Shown piece by piece: positions 1 through 10,977 of a stretch of 64,000 bases of DNA. This stretch comes from Euglena gracilis (taxonomy: Eukaryota > Euglenida > Euglenophyceae > Euglenales). Both the position numbers and the translations under genes were made by a program. The stretch lies in assembly GCA_039621445.1 (NCBI GenBank), contig CP154954.1, positions 30,384,395 through 30,448,394 on the forward strand, in the 5' to 3' direction. Position 1 is the first letter of the stretch. Each line of letters starts with the position of its first letter. Below the pieces are notes generated by a model that was given only the letters and a program-made list of their open reading frames with translations, had not been told where the DNA came from and did not search any database.

Positions 1-519
1 TCGGCGGCACGGGGCAGTGCAAAGCTTTGTCTTGAATCTGGCACAACGAGCTGGCTTCCCTGCACGTCGAGAAGAAAAAGCCGAGGATGGAACACGACCG
101 GGTGATGTTTTTATCACTCGATTCGACGCAAATGGTCCCGTAGCCATTGATGTCACAGTGAGGCACCCACTTGCACCCTCCAGGTCACCTCCAGCTCAGG
201 TGGACAATTGGCACAATCGACAGGAGACAAAATCGCCAAATATGGGGAGCCTTGCAAGCGACGCGGTTGGACATTTATCCCACTGGTGATGGACTGTTAC
301 GGTGGCATGAGTGAAGCAGGCCAAGGATTCGTCTCCACATGCATCCGCCTCCAAACAAGCCAACATAACGGCTGGGAGAGGCGTGGTGTGGAGGCCAGTG
401 CATGGCAGGGGCTTGGAATGGCTTTGATGCGCGAGTTGGCACGACAACTGGCATGGGGACAGTGTCCTGAGCAACTGCTTGACTGCAGTAGCGCTGGTAA
501 GCGTTCCCCGTATTTCTGA
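1..519 (+). pseudogene. LINE RLE endonuclease C-terminus (fragment)
   Basis: This is the C-terminal end of a non-LTR retrotransposon polyprotein, cut by the window edge. It shows the restriction-like endonuclease signature RPGD followed by IDVTV and HPLAPS. About residue 65 the reading shifts to a second frame, which continues with CKRRGWTFIPLVMDCYGG and stops near 519. The C..GW.F.P pattern followed by a GG or GLGP turn recurs in the other LINE C-termini here. The same fragment with the same frameshift lies in the right arm at 32,118-32,620, so the break predates the inverted duplication. It is non-functional. Confidence 0.85.
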
Positions 520-931
520 CTGTGACTTCATCCAGTGCACCTGCCACCTCTATCACCTCTACCACCCTCGGTGGCCCACACAGAACAATGGCCACGGGGC
601 CATCTTTCTTACCTACCACACTCGGACGGCTCTGAAAACAAAAACACCAAGAAAAATCAGCAAATGACACAAACACGCCAACAGTGGCAAGCAAAGCACA
701 CACCCCCCTCTCTCCCCGCCGTATATATTGAAGATGGGACTTTCCCATTTTCCTCTAACCACTGACCGCGGGACATGCCTTTGTACTTTCTGTACTTTAC
801 ACCCATAGTATCTACCGGCGACCTGTGGCCGCACAGGGAGTCACGAGGAGTTTCTCCTTGTGGCGAGGGCCAAAAGAGACGTCTCCCTGGGCCCGGGGCA
901 CGGTCTGGGTGAAGCTGTGCTACCCGTAGTG
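520..931. other. Non-coding repeat sequence
   Basis: No gene is recognised. The end of this stretch (about 850-925) holds a dispersed motif containing CCCTGGGCCCGGGGCACGG. It recurs at 10,420-10,480, 21,090-21,155, 31,705-31,780 and 37,830-37,900, so it is probably part of a repeat family. Confidence 0.6.
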
Positions 932-1690
932 AATGTTTTGTTCAAAAAAGAACCCAACATTACACCACTTCTCAGACGCTTAATCCACCTCGATCATTTG
1001 CAGTGAAAGGATGAAATGTGACAGCACAGGAACACGCAAGGGAGGCACAGGGGTTGTGTGAAGCATGAATTGGCTTATCGACTGCCCCCCCCCCGTTTGG
1101 TTGATTATGTGACAGGTTTGGGAGGTGTCCCAGTGGTGATGCCTTCACCTGGGAATTTACAGCTGGAGGTCTCGGGGGAGGGCCTAGCCCCCTTGGGGGG
1201 GGCCCAGTCCCCCATGATGGAGGAGTCTTTCACCTGTCGTTTTGGCTGCCCGACTCCTGTCAAAGTACCAAGATGTGGTATCATCAAGCCCTGTAGGTGG
1301 GGGGGGGGGCTTCAAAACGTGGCAAAGCGAGGTGGCGCCACGATTCCTATGCAGTGCCGGAATCGGTGGTACGGCAAGCAATCCTTAACTTAACGTGGAT
1401 GCCGTCAATGAGGAGACCACGGCCTGATTGATGAAATGACTCTCCACGGTCCGGGTCCAGATAATAAATTTTTTTGAAGATACAAAAACCTCTGATTTTT
1501 TGAGATTTTCAGAAAAGCGTGGTTTCCTTTTGGTGGAAATGATGCCAGAGAACACAAATTTCACAAAAAAAATCTGAAAAGGGGTAGGGGGGTATCCGAG
1601 ACCCTTTTTCTCGACCCCCCTAAACGACCCTCCCCTGAGTGACCCTCCGGGGTCCTAGCCGGGACCAAAGGGGGGTCATTCAGGGGGGGG
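932..1690 (+). repeat. Triplicated segment, copy 1
   Basis: This segment, starting near ATGTTTTGTTCAAAAAAG, occurs three times: here, in reverse complement in the right arm (about 30,420-31,690, interrupted by the 30,517-31,043 element), and directly at 49,616-50,370. It includes G-run tracts and an imperfect CCCTCC/GGAGGG-rich region. No coding potential is recognised; the open frames across it overlap on both strands. Confidence 0.85.
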
Positions 1691-1925
1691 TCTTCCTTGT
1701 GGAGGAAATCCATGCAGTGTGCGGTTGGCAGGCATGGTATTTGGATGACGCCCACGTCGTGGGGAACCCGCGACAACTCGAAGCGGTAGTACACCTCGTG
1801 TTGGAGGAAGGACCTCTCGTTGGTGTTGCCTTGAATGCCGAGAAGTGCACCCTGTGGGGCCCCGCCTTCAACCCAGACTGGGCTTCAGTGAACGTCCAAA
1901 GCTTTCCCTTTTCCCCTTTTAGGAT
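1683..1925 (+). pseudogene. RT palm fragment with YLDD box
   Basis: About 80 codons of a LINE reverse transcriptase are readable, containing WQAWYLDDAHVVG (motif C with its two catalytic Asp) and then KCTLWGPAF. The fragment starts and ends abruptly in repeat sequence. It resembles the palm of the scrambled LINE at 33,734-34,102. The right arm carries it at 30,185-30,420 on the - strand. It is a dead fragment. Confidence 0.85.
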
Positions 1926-2017
1926 CGTTTTTTGGCTCCTCGAGCCGACTTGTGTCGGAAATTTTTTCCCATTCTGCACCCCCCTGTGGCCGAAGCTGGG
2001 CCATCATTTCCAAGGGG

Positions 2018-2180
2018 GCGGACGGACGGACGGACGGACGGATGGTGAAAAAAGCGAAGGTCCGGACGGACGGCTGACCTTGTGGGCTTGGTCCGGACGG
2101 CTGAAGAAAATGCACTTGGTCCAGCTAGCCGGCTGGCCGGCTGGCCGGCTGGCCGGCGGGCCGGCTAGCCGGCCGGGTCT
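2018..2180. repeat. GGAC and GGCTGGCC simple repeats
   Basis: A run of GGAC units (2,020-2,043) is followed by a CCGGCTGG repeat (2,125-2,180). Related GGTCCGGACGG words recur at 2,620-2,750, on the other side of the tRNA-like gene. The right arm has the mirror copy at 29,321-29,483. Confidence 0.8.
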
Positions 2181-2449
2181 TTGGAAGCGCAGGCGAAGCG
2201 CAAGAAAGATAGAAAGATCGCGTAGATCTCCAACCGGAAGTAACGGTCCAGGGTTCCTTCACAACATGTCAGATCTACAGTACCATGTCCGCTGAGCTGC
2301 CCCGTACTGCAAGGTTCGTATCAGAGGTGATGCACTGGCCTATTTCTGTGGTATTTATCATTCAACCTCAAGATGATTTTTCCAACTTCTTGTTTTCTCT
2401 GAGGCGGCAAAAATAATTTTGATAAAAGTACACGGATGAGAACGATATC

Positions 2450-2520
2450 GCCCCCGTGGTATAGCGGTCGTGTGGTTAGCGTGCGTCCGGTAGGTCGCGG
2501 GTTCGAATCCCGCCGGGGGC
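2450..2520 (+). tRNA. tRNA-like gene or SINE head (isotype unclear)
   Basis: The first seven bases GCCCCCG pair with the last seven CGGGGGC. The T arm is perfect (GCGGG, loop TTCGAAT, CCCGC), giving a B box GGTTCGAATCC at 2,500-2,510. An A-box-like TGGTATAGCGGT lies at 2,457-2,468. The D and anticodon arms do not fold in the standard way and the length is 71 nt, so no anticodon is assigned. It is either a degenerate tRNA gene or the Pol III head of a SINE. Confidence 0.55.
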
Positions 2521-2769
2521 AACTTCCTGTTTTTCCTTATTTGACGCGACGAGTAAAGGGAAGCCGTGACTGCTTTTCGGAAGGAAGGAATTTTTTTTTT
2601 TTTGTTCGGCCGGCTGGAAAGACAGACATTGGTCCGGCTTGACGGACGGCTGGCGAAAAAATGCTTCGTCCGGACGGACGGCTGGGCGTCCAGCATTGGT
2701 CCGGCTGAAGAGGTCCGGACGGCTCGAACGGACGGACGGCCAGCCGCCCCCCAAGGAGAAACTTCCCAG

Positions 2770-3190
2770 TGGACCCTCCCCGACCCCTGAGGGGGGTGTC
2801 ACTGGGATCTCCAAGGGGGGTGCCTTTGGGGTTTCAACCCCTCCCTGCTCAGCTGAACCAGTGAGAGCCAACAGCCCCCCCTGGGTGTCATTTCTCACAG
2901 TTTCTGGGCCAAAAGGGGGTTTTGGTGTGAAATTTGGCCAGTGGTTGCCTGAGTTGAGGAGTCCCACCCCCCTGCCCCTTTTCCCACAGATGAGGTGGGG
3001 GGAAGACAAACCTCACCTTCTTCAAATGATTGATTGTTCTCAATTGGACTTTCCATTTGCAAATGTAATTCCAACACTTGAATTCACAATGATAATAGTT
3101 TGTGATTGCACCAATTGACAATTCCAAGGAGTAAAAAGAGTAAAACCCTGTGAGAGGAAAATGATTTTGATGCCCTTGATGGGTTTTTTT
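2770..3190. other. No gene seen
   Basis: Unique-looking sequence shared by both arms of inverted repeat 1. Open frames exist on both strands, but none shows a recognisable domain. Several short runs of C or G are present. Confidence 0.5.
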
Positions 3191-3196
3191 TTTTAG

Positions 3197-3336
3197 GCAC
3201 GGCTCGGCACGGCTCGGCACGGCTCGGCACGGCTCGGCACGGCTCGGCACGGCTCGGCACGGCTCGGCACGGCTCGGCACGGCTCGGCACGGCTCGGCAC
3301 GGCTCGGCACGGCTCGGCACGGCTCGGCACGGCTCG
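3197..3336. repeat. 10-bp minisatellite GGCACGGCTC, about 14 units
   Basis: This is a near-perfect tandem array of GGCACGGCTC. The matching array in the right arm (28,240-28,307) has about half as many units and one variant. The arm alignment offset changes by 71 bp across it. Repetitive Ser-Arg-Ala-Glu-Pro-Cys frames across it are artefacts of the repeat. Confidence 0.95.
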
Positions 3337-4456
3337 CACGTGTCTCGCGCGTGTCGTGCCCGCGCGTCGCCCGTGCGAGCGCGTCGCCCGTGTCGGCGTG
3401 CTGTTCTTGGCCGTCGGGACGGGTCACCGCGAGCCGTTGCACCCGCCTGTCACTTGTCATGTTTCACTTCGATTCTCGTTGGCCTTGCCCAGAGGGGCGT
3501 GGGCCCTGCGGTTTTTTTTTGGGGGGGGATGGTGCTACCATCTCCTTTTTGCCGGGTGTCTCACCTCGGGCGCATGCATTGGATGCAGATGGGGCCGACC
3601 AAGGTCCCTTCTTCCGATTGGAGCACTCTTTGCCATCCTTCCATGTCCACAGCCGCCACTGCGGTCACACCTTGTGCTTTGTTTGGAGCCGGTTGCACCT
3701 CCTGCGATGTGGTTGTCAGTGGCAGCTCATCATGTCCTCTTGCCGCTGTGGCTGCAGATAGCTGCTCCGCCACGAAAGCCATCAAAGCTGACGATATTCG
3801 TTGCCATATGTCTGCCGCCCGGTGTTGCCTTGCCCACCCTTGTTGGTCACCCAACACCTGCTTTACCAAGCGGCTGAGGAGCCCGGAGCTGAGTGGGCCC
3901 AAGCCTGACCATGGGTGAAAGGAGAGTGGGCTGAACAACCAACCAGCCGATTCACACACAGGCTGATTCTTTGCGATCTTCTTGCTCTCCATCGCTGCCA
4001 TGTTCTTGAGGGCTGCGCTTTCGTCCCAGGACAGATCTTTTCTGAGAGGGTGGAACACGACAAGGTCGACCGCCAGTGGTCCTGAGGGATCCACTCCCTG
4101 GAGCGCAATGTCTGCTGGGCGCATCTTTCCCCCGACTGTGACTTCTGTCCTTGTGTGCACGCCATTCTCCTTCAGGACCATCGCCAGCGCATCTCGCACA
4201 GCGTTGTGGCGCTGTACAAGCTTGTTTTTCTTGCAACATAGCAGATGGTCCCCAAAGGGATCCAGGGAGTCACCACACAAGGGGCATGCGGCGCCGGACG
4301 AGCCCGGCAAGATCTTGGCACCAAGCCACCATCGGATGAGCAAACGGTACTTTGATGCGGGTATTTTTGTTCCAATGCCCTTGTTCGGGACCGTTCGCAA
4401 CCATGCGGTTATGTGGGGCATTGACTGCAGGCGCAAGCGGCACTTGTCTCTTTGAG

Positions 4457-5971
4457 AGTGCCAAACGGTAGACGGGGGGGGGGGTAGTGGGTAGTCTGCC
4501 GACTAGTCGGCCGACTAGTCGGCCGACCAATTGGGTAGTCGGCCGACTAATTGGTCGGCCGACTAGTCGGCGGACCAATTGGGTAGTCGGCCGACTAGTC
4601 GGCCGACTACCCACTCTAATGTACTAACGGGTCAAAACCGCCGACTTTTAAGCCCCCCCCCTGGGAAAAAAATTTTGTCTAAATCACCTCAACACTAGTC
4701 AAAACCCACCCAAATGGCTCCAGAACCCCCCAATCGGGGGTGAATATGCAAAACAATTGGGGGAAAATGTCCATTTTGGGCCACTTTTGACAAAAGTACA
4801 CCTCTCCCCATTGAATTTTCAATATAAGTCAAAATTTGCACAAAAAAAGGGTCTTATCCCTCCAAGTCTATTGCCAACATAGAAGGGATTTTGTTTTTTG
4901 AGGGGGGGGGTGCGGGGGGGGCGGAGGCCCTCCCGCCTATGCCAAAGTAAGCCACAAAAACGACTTAGCCCCCGAGTATGTTGCCAACACAGAAGGGATT
5001 TTGTTATTTGAGGGGGGGGGTGCGGGGGGGGCGGAGCCCCCCCCCGCCTATGCCAAAGTGAGCCACAAAAAGAATTAGGCCCCGAATATGTTTCCAACAC
5101 AGAAGGGATTTTATTATTTGAGGGGGGGGGAGTGCGGGGGGGGCGGAGCCCCCCCCGCCTATGCCAAAGTGAGCCACAAAAACGACTTAGCCCCCGAGTA
5201 TGTTGCCAACACAGAAGGGATTTTGTTACTTGAGGGGGGGGGCCGGGGGGGGGGGCGGAGCCCCCCCCGCCTATGCCAAAGTGAGCCACAAAAATGACTT
5301 AGCCCCCGATTATGTGGCCAACACAGAAGGGATTTTGAGAATTGAGGGGGGGGGTGCGGGGGGGGCGGAGCCCCCCCCGCCTATGCCAAAGTGAGCCACA
5401 AAAACGACTTAGCCCCCGAGTATGTTGCCAACACAGAAGGGATTTTGTTATTTGAGTCTCGGATTGGGGTGGAGGGGGGAGTTTTCTGCCTCTCGTGATG
5501 CAGAACGCAGATTGCAGATTGCATTTCTAAAGGATTTTAATGTAATCCCTGTTTCATCATTGGTTTTTTACCCCTCCGGACCCCCATCAAGGGCCCACCG
5601 ACCCCCCACTGACCAAAGATTTCCATCTGGGGGTGTTTATTTAGGCGTAAGACACTTATTTGGACCCATCCGGACCATTTCCGGGTGATTTGGGCCCGCC
5701 ACAGACCATTTTTATGACCGCCGACTAGCCACCGACTAGTTTCCATTGGATTTTGTTCATGGGGGGGGGGCTTAAAAGTCGGCGGTTTTGACCCGTTAGT
5801 ACATTAGAGTGGGTAGTCGGCCGACTAGTTGGCCGACTACCCACTACCCCCCCCCCCCCCCTGTCTCGCCGACTAGCTACCGACTAGGCCTAGTCGGTGG
5901 ACCAATTGGGTAGTCGGCCGACTAGTCGGCCGACTACCCACTACCCCCCCCCCAGTCTACCGCCTTGCGCC
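4457..5971. mobile_element. MULE-like non-autonomous element, 9-bp TSD
   Basis: This 1,515-bp insertion lies inside the left-arm LINE and is absent from the right arm, where the site is intact at about 27,118. It is flanked by the 9-bp direct repeat CTCTTTGAG (4,448-4,456 and 5,972-5,980). The ends are inverted repeats of about 200 bp containing CGGTAGAC, a G-run, GTAGTGGGTAGTCGGCCGAC and GCCGACTTTTAAG. No transposase is encoded. A 9-bp TSD with long terminal inverted repeats fits the Mutator-like superfamily by inference. Confidence 0.85.
4862..5460. repeat. 110-112 bp tandem repeat inside the MULE-like element
   Basis: Five full units plus a partial one. The word AGAAGGGATTTT starts at 4,881, 4,991, 5,101, 5,213, 5,325 and 5,435. 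Each unit holds a G-run, GGCGGAG, a C-run and GCCTATGCCAAAGT, so each can form a strong G/C hairpin. Glycine-rich open frames across it are repeat artefacts. Confidence 0.9.
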
Positions 5972-8546
5972 CTCTTTGAGGAAGCGTGTTCTTCAAGGAA
6001 TCTTTCCGGGCTTGATGCACCTTTTCCGTCCACCACTGCTGCCTTCGATGATCGTCTTCACAATTGATGGGCAAGTTTCGCTGAGTCCATTCTTGCACTG
6101 GCGCGAACTGCGGGCCTAGCGTGTCCTGCAACTTTGTGGCCACCATCGTGAAGTCGGAAGGCAAAGCACATGCCTCTGGCGGAAACCGCAGCAGTTGTGA
6201 GCGGTGTTGGGCACATAAGATACCCGCCATTCTGGCTGGTGCTTGGAGGACAAGGGGGTCCTTGATTCCCAGCCCCGCCATCCGGAGCGGGAGGGAGCAT
6301 TGCGTCCACTGTGCATCATTGGCGGCAGGCTGCCCCAGAATGTCATCCCATGTTCTCCGGATCACTCGTGCTACCTCTTGGAGTGGTCCTTGGAGGGCGT
6401 GCGTGTGCAACGTCCGCAGAAAATGCATCACTTTGCAGGCATCAAGACAATATCGCAGCAAAATGTGCTCAAATTGCGGGTCTCCGAGGTTGCTGACGAC
6501 GTGGCACGCTTCCTCTAGCTTGTCCACCATGGCTTGCATCTCGCGCTTGCAAAACGTTGCCGAAGAGGGGTGTTCAACCGGAAAGCCAAGGACCCGCAAT
6601 CCGTGATCAGGTGCCCATGGCACGCGGGGTATTGATCGCAGCATGTCGAAATGGTTTCCGTGCGGAGTTGGGTGTTGCGCAGGGCCCCACAGGCGACATT
6701 TTTGGAGGTTCAATTGCACCCCCAGGTGCACGGAACTTTGGCTGATTGTGGCAAGTGAAGCAGCCAAGGCATCCATCGACCCGACAAGGTGTCCATCATC
6801 CAGGTACCACACGTTCAAGGCGAGGTCTTTTGGGAGAGCTTGGACCACATCTTGCCAAGCCAGAGCAAAGAAGAGCGGGCCAAGGGGGTCGCCTTGTTGC
6901 ACACCCTGTTCGCTTGTCATACGATGTCCGTAGGTGTAGAGGGCGGAGTGTGACGCGTAAGAAAGTCGTGCCCATCCTTCGAGCTCAGGTGCGCGTTTGC
7001 GTACAGCATGAAGCATTGCTTGCCGATCGATTGCATTGAAGGCATTTTGCAAGTCCACCTGCAGGATGCCCCATGCATCACCTTGTGCATGTTGTACGAA
7101 AGATTGCAGGCCCTGTGCTATGGTTTCACACGCTCCTTCTGTGGCCACTCCACATTGTTGCGGGTGTAGTTCTGCTGCTCGCTGCCTCACACACGGTGAC
7201 ATCATGGCAAACTTCCCCACAAAGCGGCGGACGGTGTTTCCCACGGCGATGGGTCGGACATTCAAGCTGCCAGTGGGGCCCTCCTTCCTCAAAGGAATCA
7301 AGGCAGCCGAAGAGATGAACGGCATTGCTCGTGCAGGCAAGGACCCATCCAGTGCCGCTTTCGTGAACATGCATAGAGCAGCAACCACGAATGAAGATGC
7401 CCCTGCATCCACACGCACCACGTCTTGGAGGTGTTGTGGTCTCAAGCCATCCGGACCTGGTGCAGAAGCCTTTGGAAAGGACAGTAGCGTCTCGCGTAGA
7501 AACTTGTTCAAATCGTGTTGATCCTGGCTGCTGTCCTCCTTTGGGAAGGGGAATGCCTTTGCAATGGGTTCGGTGCACATGACTTCTGGCCTTCTTGGGT
7601 GCAGATCCCGCAGCTTGGTTTGCACGTTGAGGTCCAGCGGGTCGTGTAGTCCATCCGACATGAGATGGCGCACCGCTTTACCGAATGCGCCATCATCCAT
7701 CAAGCCACGGAGTGTGTTGAGGAATGGGCTTTCTTGCAGTCTGTCCACCTTTTCATGGAGGGAGAGTGGTGATGTGCTCTTTCTTTTCTTGCGGTCCGGC
7801 GGCGGGATGCCCTGGCGATATTCGTCCCTGCATTGAAACGCTCGACTCGTGAGCGGATGAGCTGGGCAGCTTGTCCCATGTGTGCTTTGCCACCCCGTGG
7901 GGACCAAAGTGTGATTTTTTGAAAGAGGGCCCAATCTCGCAATGCCTCCCATGAGCGCTCGGAGCAGAGACGCTGTTGCACCTTGGCCCATGCCATGCCC
8001 CACAAGGGTATGGCTGCACGCGGGATGTGCCGAAACAGAGGCCTGGTGAGGGACAGGATATCGTGAACCGCCGTAGCCATGGCTGCATTTGGTAAGTCCA
8101 AGGAGGAACATGGTGGTGCGGGGTTACGTGATGATGATGAGGCCGCCTGGACTGCAGGAGGATGGCTCGGTGGTGGCAAGCGGCTTGGGGTGGAGTCTGC
8201 TCTGACACGAAAGCAGTTCTCCCCCACACACCTTTTCCGCTCCGGCAGCATTCTTAGGCAATGGCCACAAACCCAGCGTTGCGCTTCTTGGAGCCACACG
8301 GATGATGGAATTTCACCAGCAGCAACGTGAACCATGGCCACATGATTTGTGGCGAGCCGCTTTGTATTCCAGCCTTGAAAGCCATGTCGGAAGGACTTGC
8401 AACAGTGGGGAAACGGGCAATGGAAAACGCCTGGGCCCTCTTCTTCAGAATCAGAGGAATCTGGACCACGCTCGGCCCTCCGCTTGCGTGCTTGAGGATT
8501 TGGTCTTGCCGGTGCAGAGGCGGAGGAGGCGGCGGACGGTGGGAGA

Positions 8547-8969
8547 CATAGCTGGCGTTTTTTTTGTTTTTTTTTAAAAAAAACGTTTTTTTTTATTAAA
8601 AAAAACGGGCAAAAAAAACGGCAAAAAAAACAAAGGAGAAAATGATGGTCCAAATTTTGCCTTTGATCGCAATGGTGAACCAATCTTAGCTCAAATGACT
8701 TGAAAACCAATACTTTTGGTTGTCTTCAACAAGAATGGTCAAAATAGGGCATTTTTCTGCCATTTTGGGATGTTTCAACTTGAAACATCCCAAATTTGGT
8801 GTCTTTCTCTGACCGAGGATGGGCAAAAAAGCTAAAATTAAAGGCAAAAATTTTTTTTTGCCCTGGACCCTCAATGGCGTTTTTTTGTGTTTTTTTTAAA
8901 AAACATGTTTTTTTTATATAAAAAAAACGTGTTTTTTTTGACTTCGTTTTAAACGAAGTGCCAGCTATG
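8547..8969. mobile_element. hAT-like MITE with A/T homopolymer ends (left arm)
   Basis: The inverted ends are CATAGCTGGC, and the element is flanked by a direct repeat of the target TCTCCCAC (read on the opposite strand). It contains nested poly-A/poly-T hairpins and an interior of about 240 bp. It sits between the 2A-bearing N-terminus and the zinc fingers of the LINE. The same insertion is at 22,598-23,022 in the right arm, so it predates the duplication. An 8-bp TSD fits the hAT superfamily. Confidence 0.8.
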
Positions 8970-9773
8970 GTGGGAGAGGAGCCAGGTTGATGACAGCAGC
9001 CGTTTGATTCATTGCCAAGAAAGCCGCCCCGGGATCTGGAGGTGAAGTTGGGCCTGGATTTGGCTCGACATCTCCATCCTCACAAAGGTCACGTGTCCAA
9101 GACCCTTGGTAGTAAAATGGTGACAATTGACACACGAAGCTGCAGCTGTGGATGTGAGGATGGAACGTTGGGACGGGGCTGGAAAGGGGAGCAGCCGATG
9201 GGGCGGGTTGGCAGCTCGTCCTCACAGGTTGGGCGCATCTTGGGAAAGGGGTGGAGGATAGGCCGGCAGTGGAGACTGCGGCAGCACCAAGGGGAGGGAC
9301 AGGCCCGCCCGGGCTCACCGAGGGAGAGATCCTTGGTGGCGTCTCCCGCGGATCATAGCCCAGCGCAAACGCCGCTGACGTGTGGGCCAGCCTGCTGGTG
9401 CTGCGGGGGCGTTGGAGGGATGGGGCCGCCCTCCGGGGGGAGGAGCAGGGAGACTCGCCCAGGCTCGCTGGGGGCGGCGGCCTTGGCGGCATCACCCCCA
9501 GGTCATTGCCTTTGCTGCTCACAGGTTGGGCGCATCTCGGAATGGGGGCGTCCCCCTCAGGGGCCCTGGGCGGCGGGCGGGATGGGGCGCCTCTTGACAC
9601 ATGGGAGGCACAGGGGCGTCCCCCTGGCCTTGGAAGTTGGGGTACGGGCGAAGGGGGAAGGGGGTAGGTGAGGTAGGGGTAGGGGCGGAATTGACGGAGT
9701 GGACTGGAGGCGGAAGGTCAGAGATCTGTAGTTTGAATTCAATAGAAAACTCAGATGATGTCAAGCAAAACAA
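8970..9773 (-). pseudogene. LINE N-terminus carrying 2A-like motif (left arm)
   Basis: This open frame on the - strand is rich in Pro and Ser and has a hydrophobic stretch before the motif. It ends with GDVEPNPGP at 9,049-9,075 and then LAPLPP. Removing the insertion at 8,547-8,969 joins it to the zinc-finger/RT frame of the same LINE, because LPP is repeated on both sides as the target duplication. The 2A-like motif would therefore sit at the N-terminal side of the polyprotein. Known RLE- and APE-type LINEs, such as trypanosome L1Tc and some CR1-like elements, have 2A at this place. Confidence 0.75.
9049..9075 (-). other. 2A-like ribosome-skipping motif
   Basis: The codons read Gly-Asp-Val-Glu-Pro-Asn-Pro-Gly-Pro, an exact match to the consensus D(V/I)ExNPGP. 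It is preceded by Leu-Cys-Glu-Asp. In the known class the ribosome skips the bond between the last Gly and Pro. Its activity is inferred only from the motif. Confidence 0.8.
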
Positions 9774-9908
9774 ACAATTCAGGGCATAAACTATTCAGGG
9801 CATGAGGGTTGGTTGAGGCAGCGCGGATTAGGAAATGCTCAATTTCTACGAAATCTCCCTTGATGGGCAGTTAAATTTAGGATTGAGTGCGCTGATTCCT
9901 AAGCGCCC

Positions 9909-9995
9909 TCAAATCTCCTGCGTTAGTCCAGCGGACAGAGGGCCGGCTTCGATCGGTACCATCTTCTGGACGCGCGGGTTCGAGTCCCGATGAGC
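9909..9995 (+). ncRNA. tRNA-derived SINE-like head
   Basis: A-box-like TTAGTCCAGCGG (9,923-9,934) and B box GGTTCGAGTCC (9,977-9,987) are spaced as in Pol III promoters. The T arm is nearly complete, but the acceptor arm does not close, so this is not a working tRNA. The mirror copy lies at about 21,571-21,657 on the - strand. Confidence 0.5.
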
Positions 9996-10977
9996 TAAAC
10001 TCCGAGCCGGGAGTGCACGGGACTTGAACCAGCCATGGCATACGGCGCTGCCAGGCGGGGTAAGGAATGGCCGCCGTACGGCGGGAAGTTCCGATGGCGC
10101 CGTGGTGGAAATCAGCAACCAGAGGCTCGACCCTGGCGTGCCTGATGGGTAAGGGCCGGTGAACCATCGGTTCACCGGCGGTTGCCTACCTGACGTGTCA
10201 CGATTAAACCATTGCGGCTTCGGCCGAGCAGTGACACCAAGGACAAGCAACCCCTATCAAGCACGCCATCGCCAAGCATCAGGAGCTGAGGCAAGGGATG
10301 GAGGACTTCGAGTGCCTCGAACCCTAGGGCTAATGCCCCCTGGCGGAGTGTAGCTCCACAGGCGAGAAAGTGAAATGGAGACAACCTCCTCAAATCCCAA
10401 ATGCTTGCCCATTGTGGCGAGGGCCAAAAGAGACGTTTCCCTGGGCCCGGGGCACGGTTCGGGTGAAGCTGTGCTACCCACCGTGGGTGGAAGAAAAACC
10501 CCATTGCATCAAAATCAACCAACCCAGGTCAAAATCAAGGTTTCCCCGTTTGATTTTGATAAATTATGCTGAATTCCATCATTATTGAGTTTTGCAAACC
10601 CCTGCAAACTCAAGCGCCAATCTCAGAAAAAACTGTTCCAAGCGCTTGCAAGCGCTCACCAAATACAACATTTTCCCTTAAAACCAAAGGAAAAATGCAG
10701 AAAAAGCTTAAAAACATGCTAAATAGACCCAAAATCACCCTTTGGGAATACCGAGCATCACTCAATCTCTCTCTCCTTGCACACCCAAACCATGGGCGCC
10801 CTAGGAGAGGGAATTTTAATGGAAATCTTTAGAAAGCCTTAAAATTAGAGCTAAACCGCCCTTAAAACGGCCTTCTAAAAAGAAAAATCTCCGCCGCCCG
10901 GCCTCTGATACGAAAACTGTGTCCAGAACGCCGGTTCGGGCGTGAAGCCGTGTTCCAGAACGCCGGTTCGGGCAGCC
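9996..10977. other. Repeat-derived sequence, no gene seen
   Basis: Shared by both arms. It contains the dispersed motif near 10,440 and, at 10,869-10,902, the word GGCCTTCTAAAAAGAAAAAT, which recurs directly at 14,493-14,526. These two copies may mark the ends of a composite element. No protein domain is recognised. Confidence 0.5.

Larger units (their letters stand above)
3561..8546 (-). pseudogene. LINE polyprotein, left-arm copy (zinc fingers, RT, RLE)
   Basis: This is a non-LTR retrotransposon polyprotein read on the - strand and split by a foreign insertion at 4,457-5,971. The N-terminal part (8,546 downward) has a C2H2-like finger (CPFPHCCKSF then H residues) and a CGHC..C..C cluster. 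The RT follows with APGPDGLRPQHL, RPIAVGNTVRRFVGK, VDLQNAFNAIDR (catalytic Asp), QQGDPLGPLFFALAW and VWYLDDGHLVGS. Beyond the insertion come the zinc knuckle CPLCGDSLDPFGDHLLCC and an RLE with RPADIAL and AVDLVVFHPL. The stop is at 3,561. The N-terminus with the 2A motif continues at 8,970-9,773 beyond another insertion. Site-specific RLE LINE clades (R2, NeSL, CRE types) share this order of domains. The copy is inactive because of the insertions. Confidence 0.9.

Noticed and set aside
3084-3340. Open frames rich in Ser-Arg-Ala-Glu-Pro-Cys on the - strand
   Set aside because: They are only the 10-bp minisatellite read in frame; a 10-bp unit returns to the same frame every three units.
4819-5394. 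Gly- and Pro-rich open frames on both strands
   Set aside because: They come from the 110-bp tandem units with G-runs, not from a gene.
4862-5460. CRISPR-like array
   Set aside because: Whole 110-bp units are repeated with no unique spacers, inside a transposon in a eukaryotic genome.
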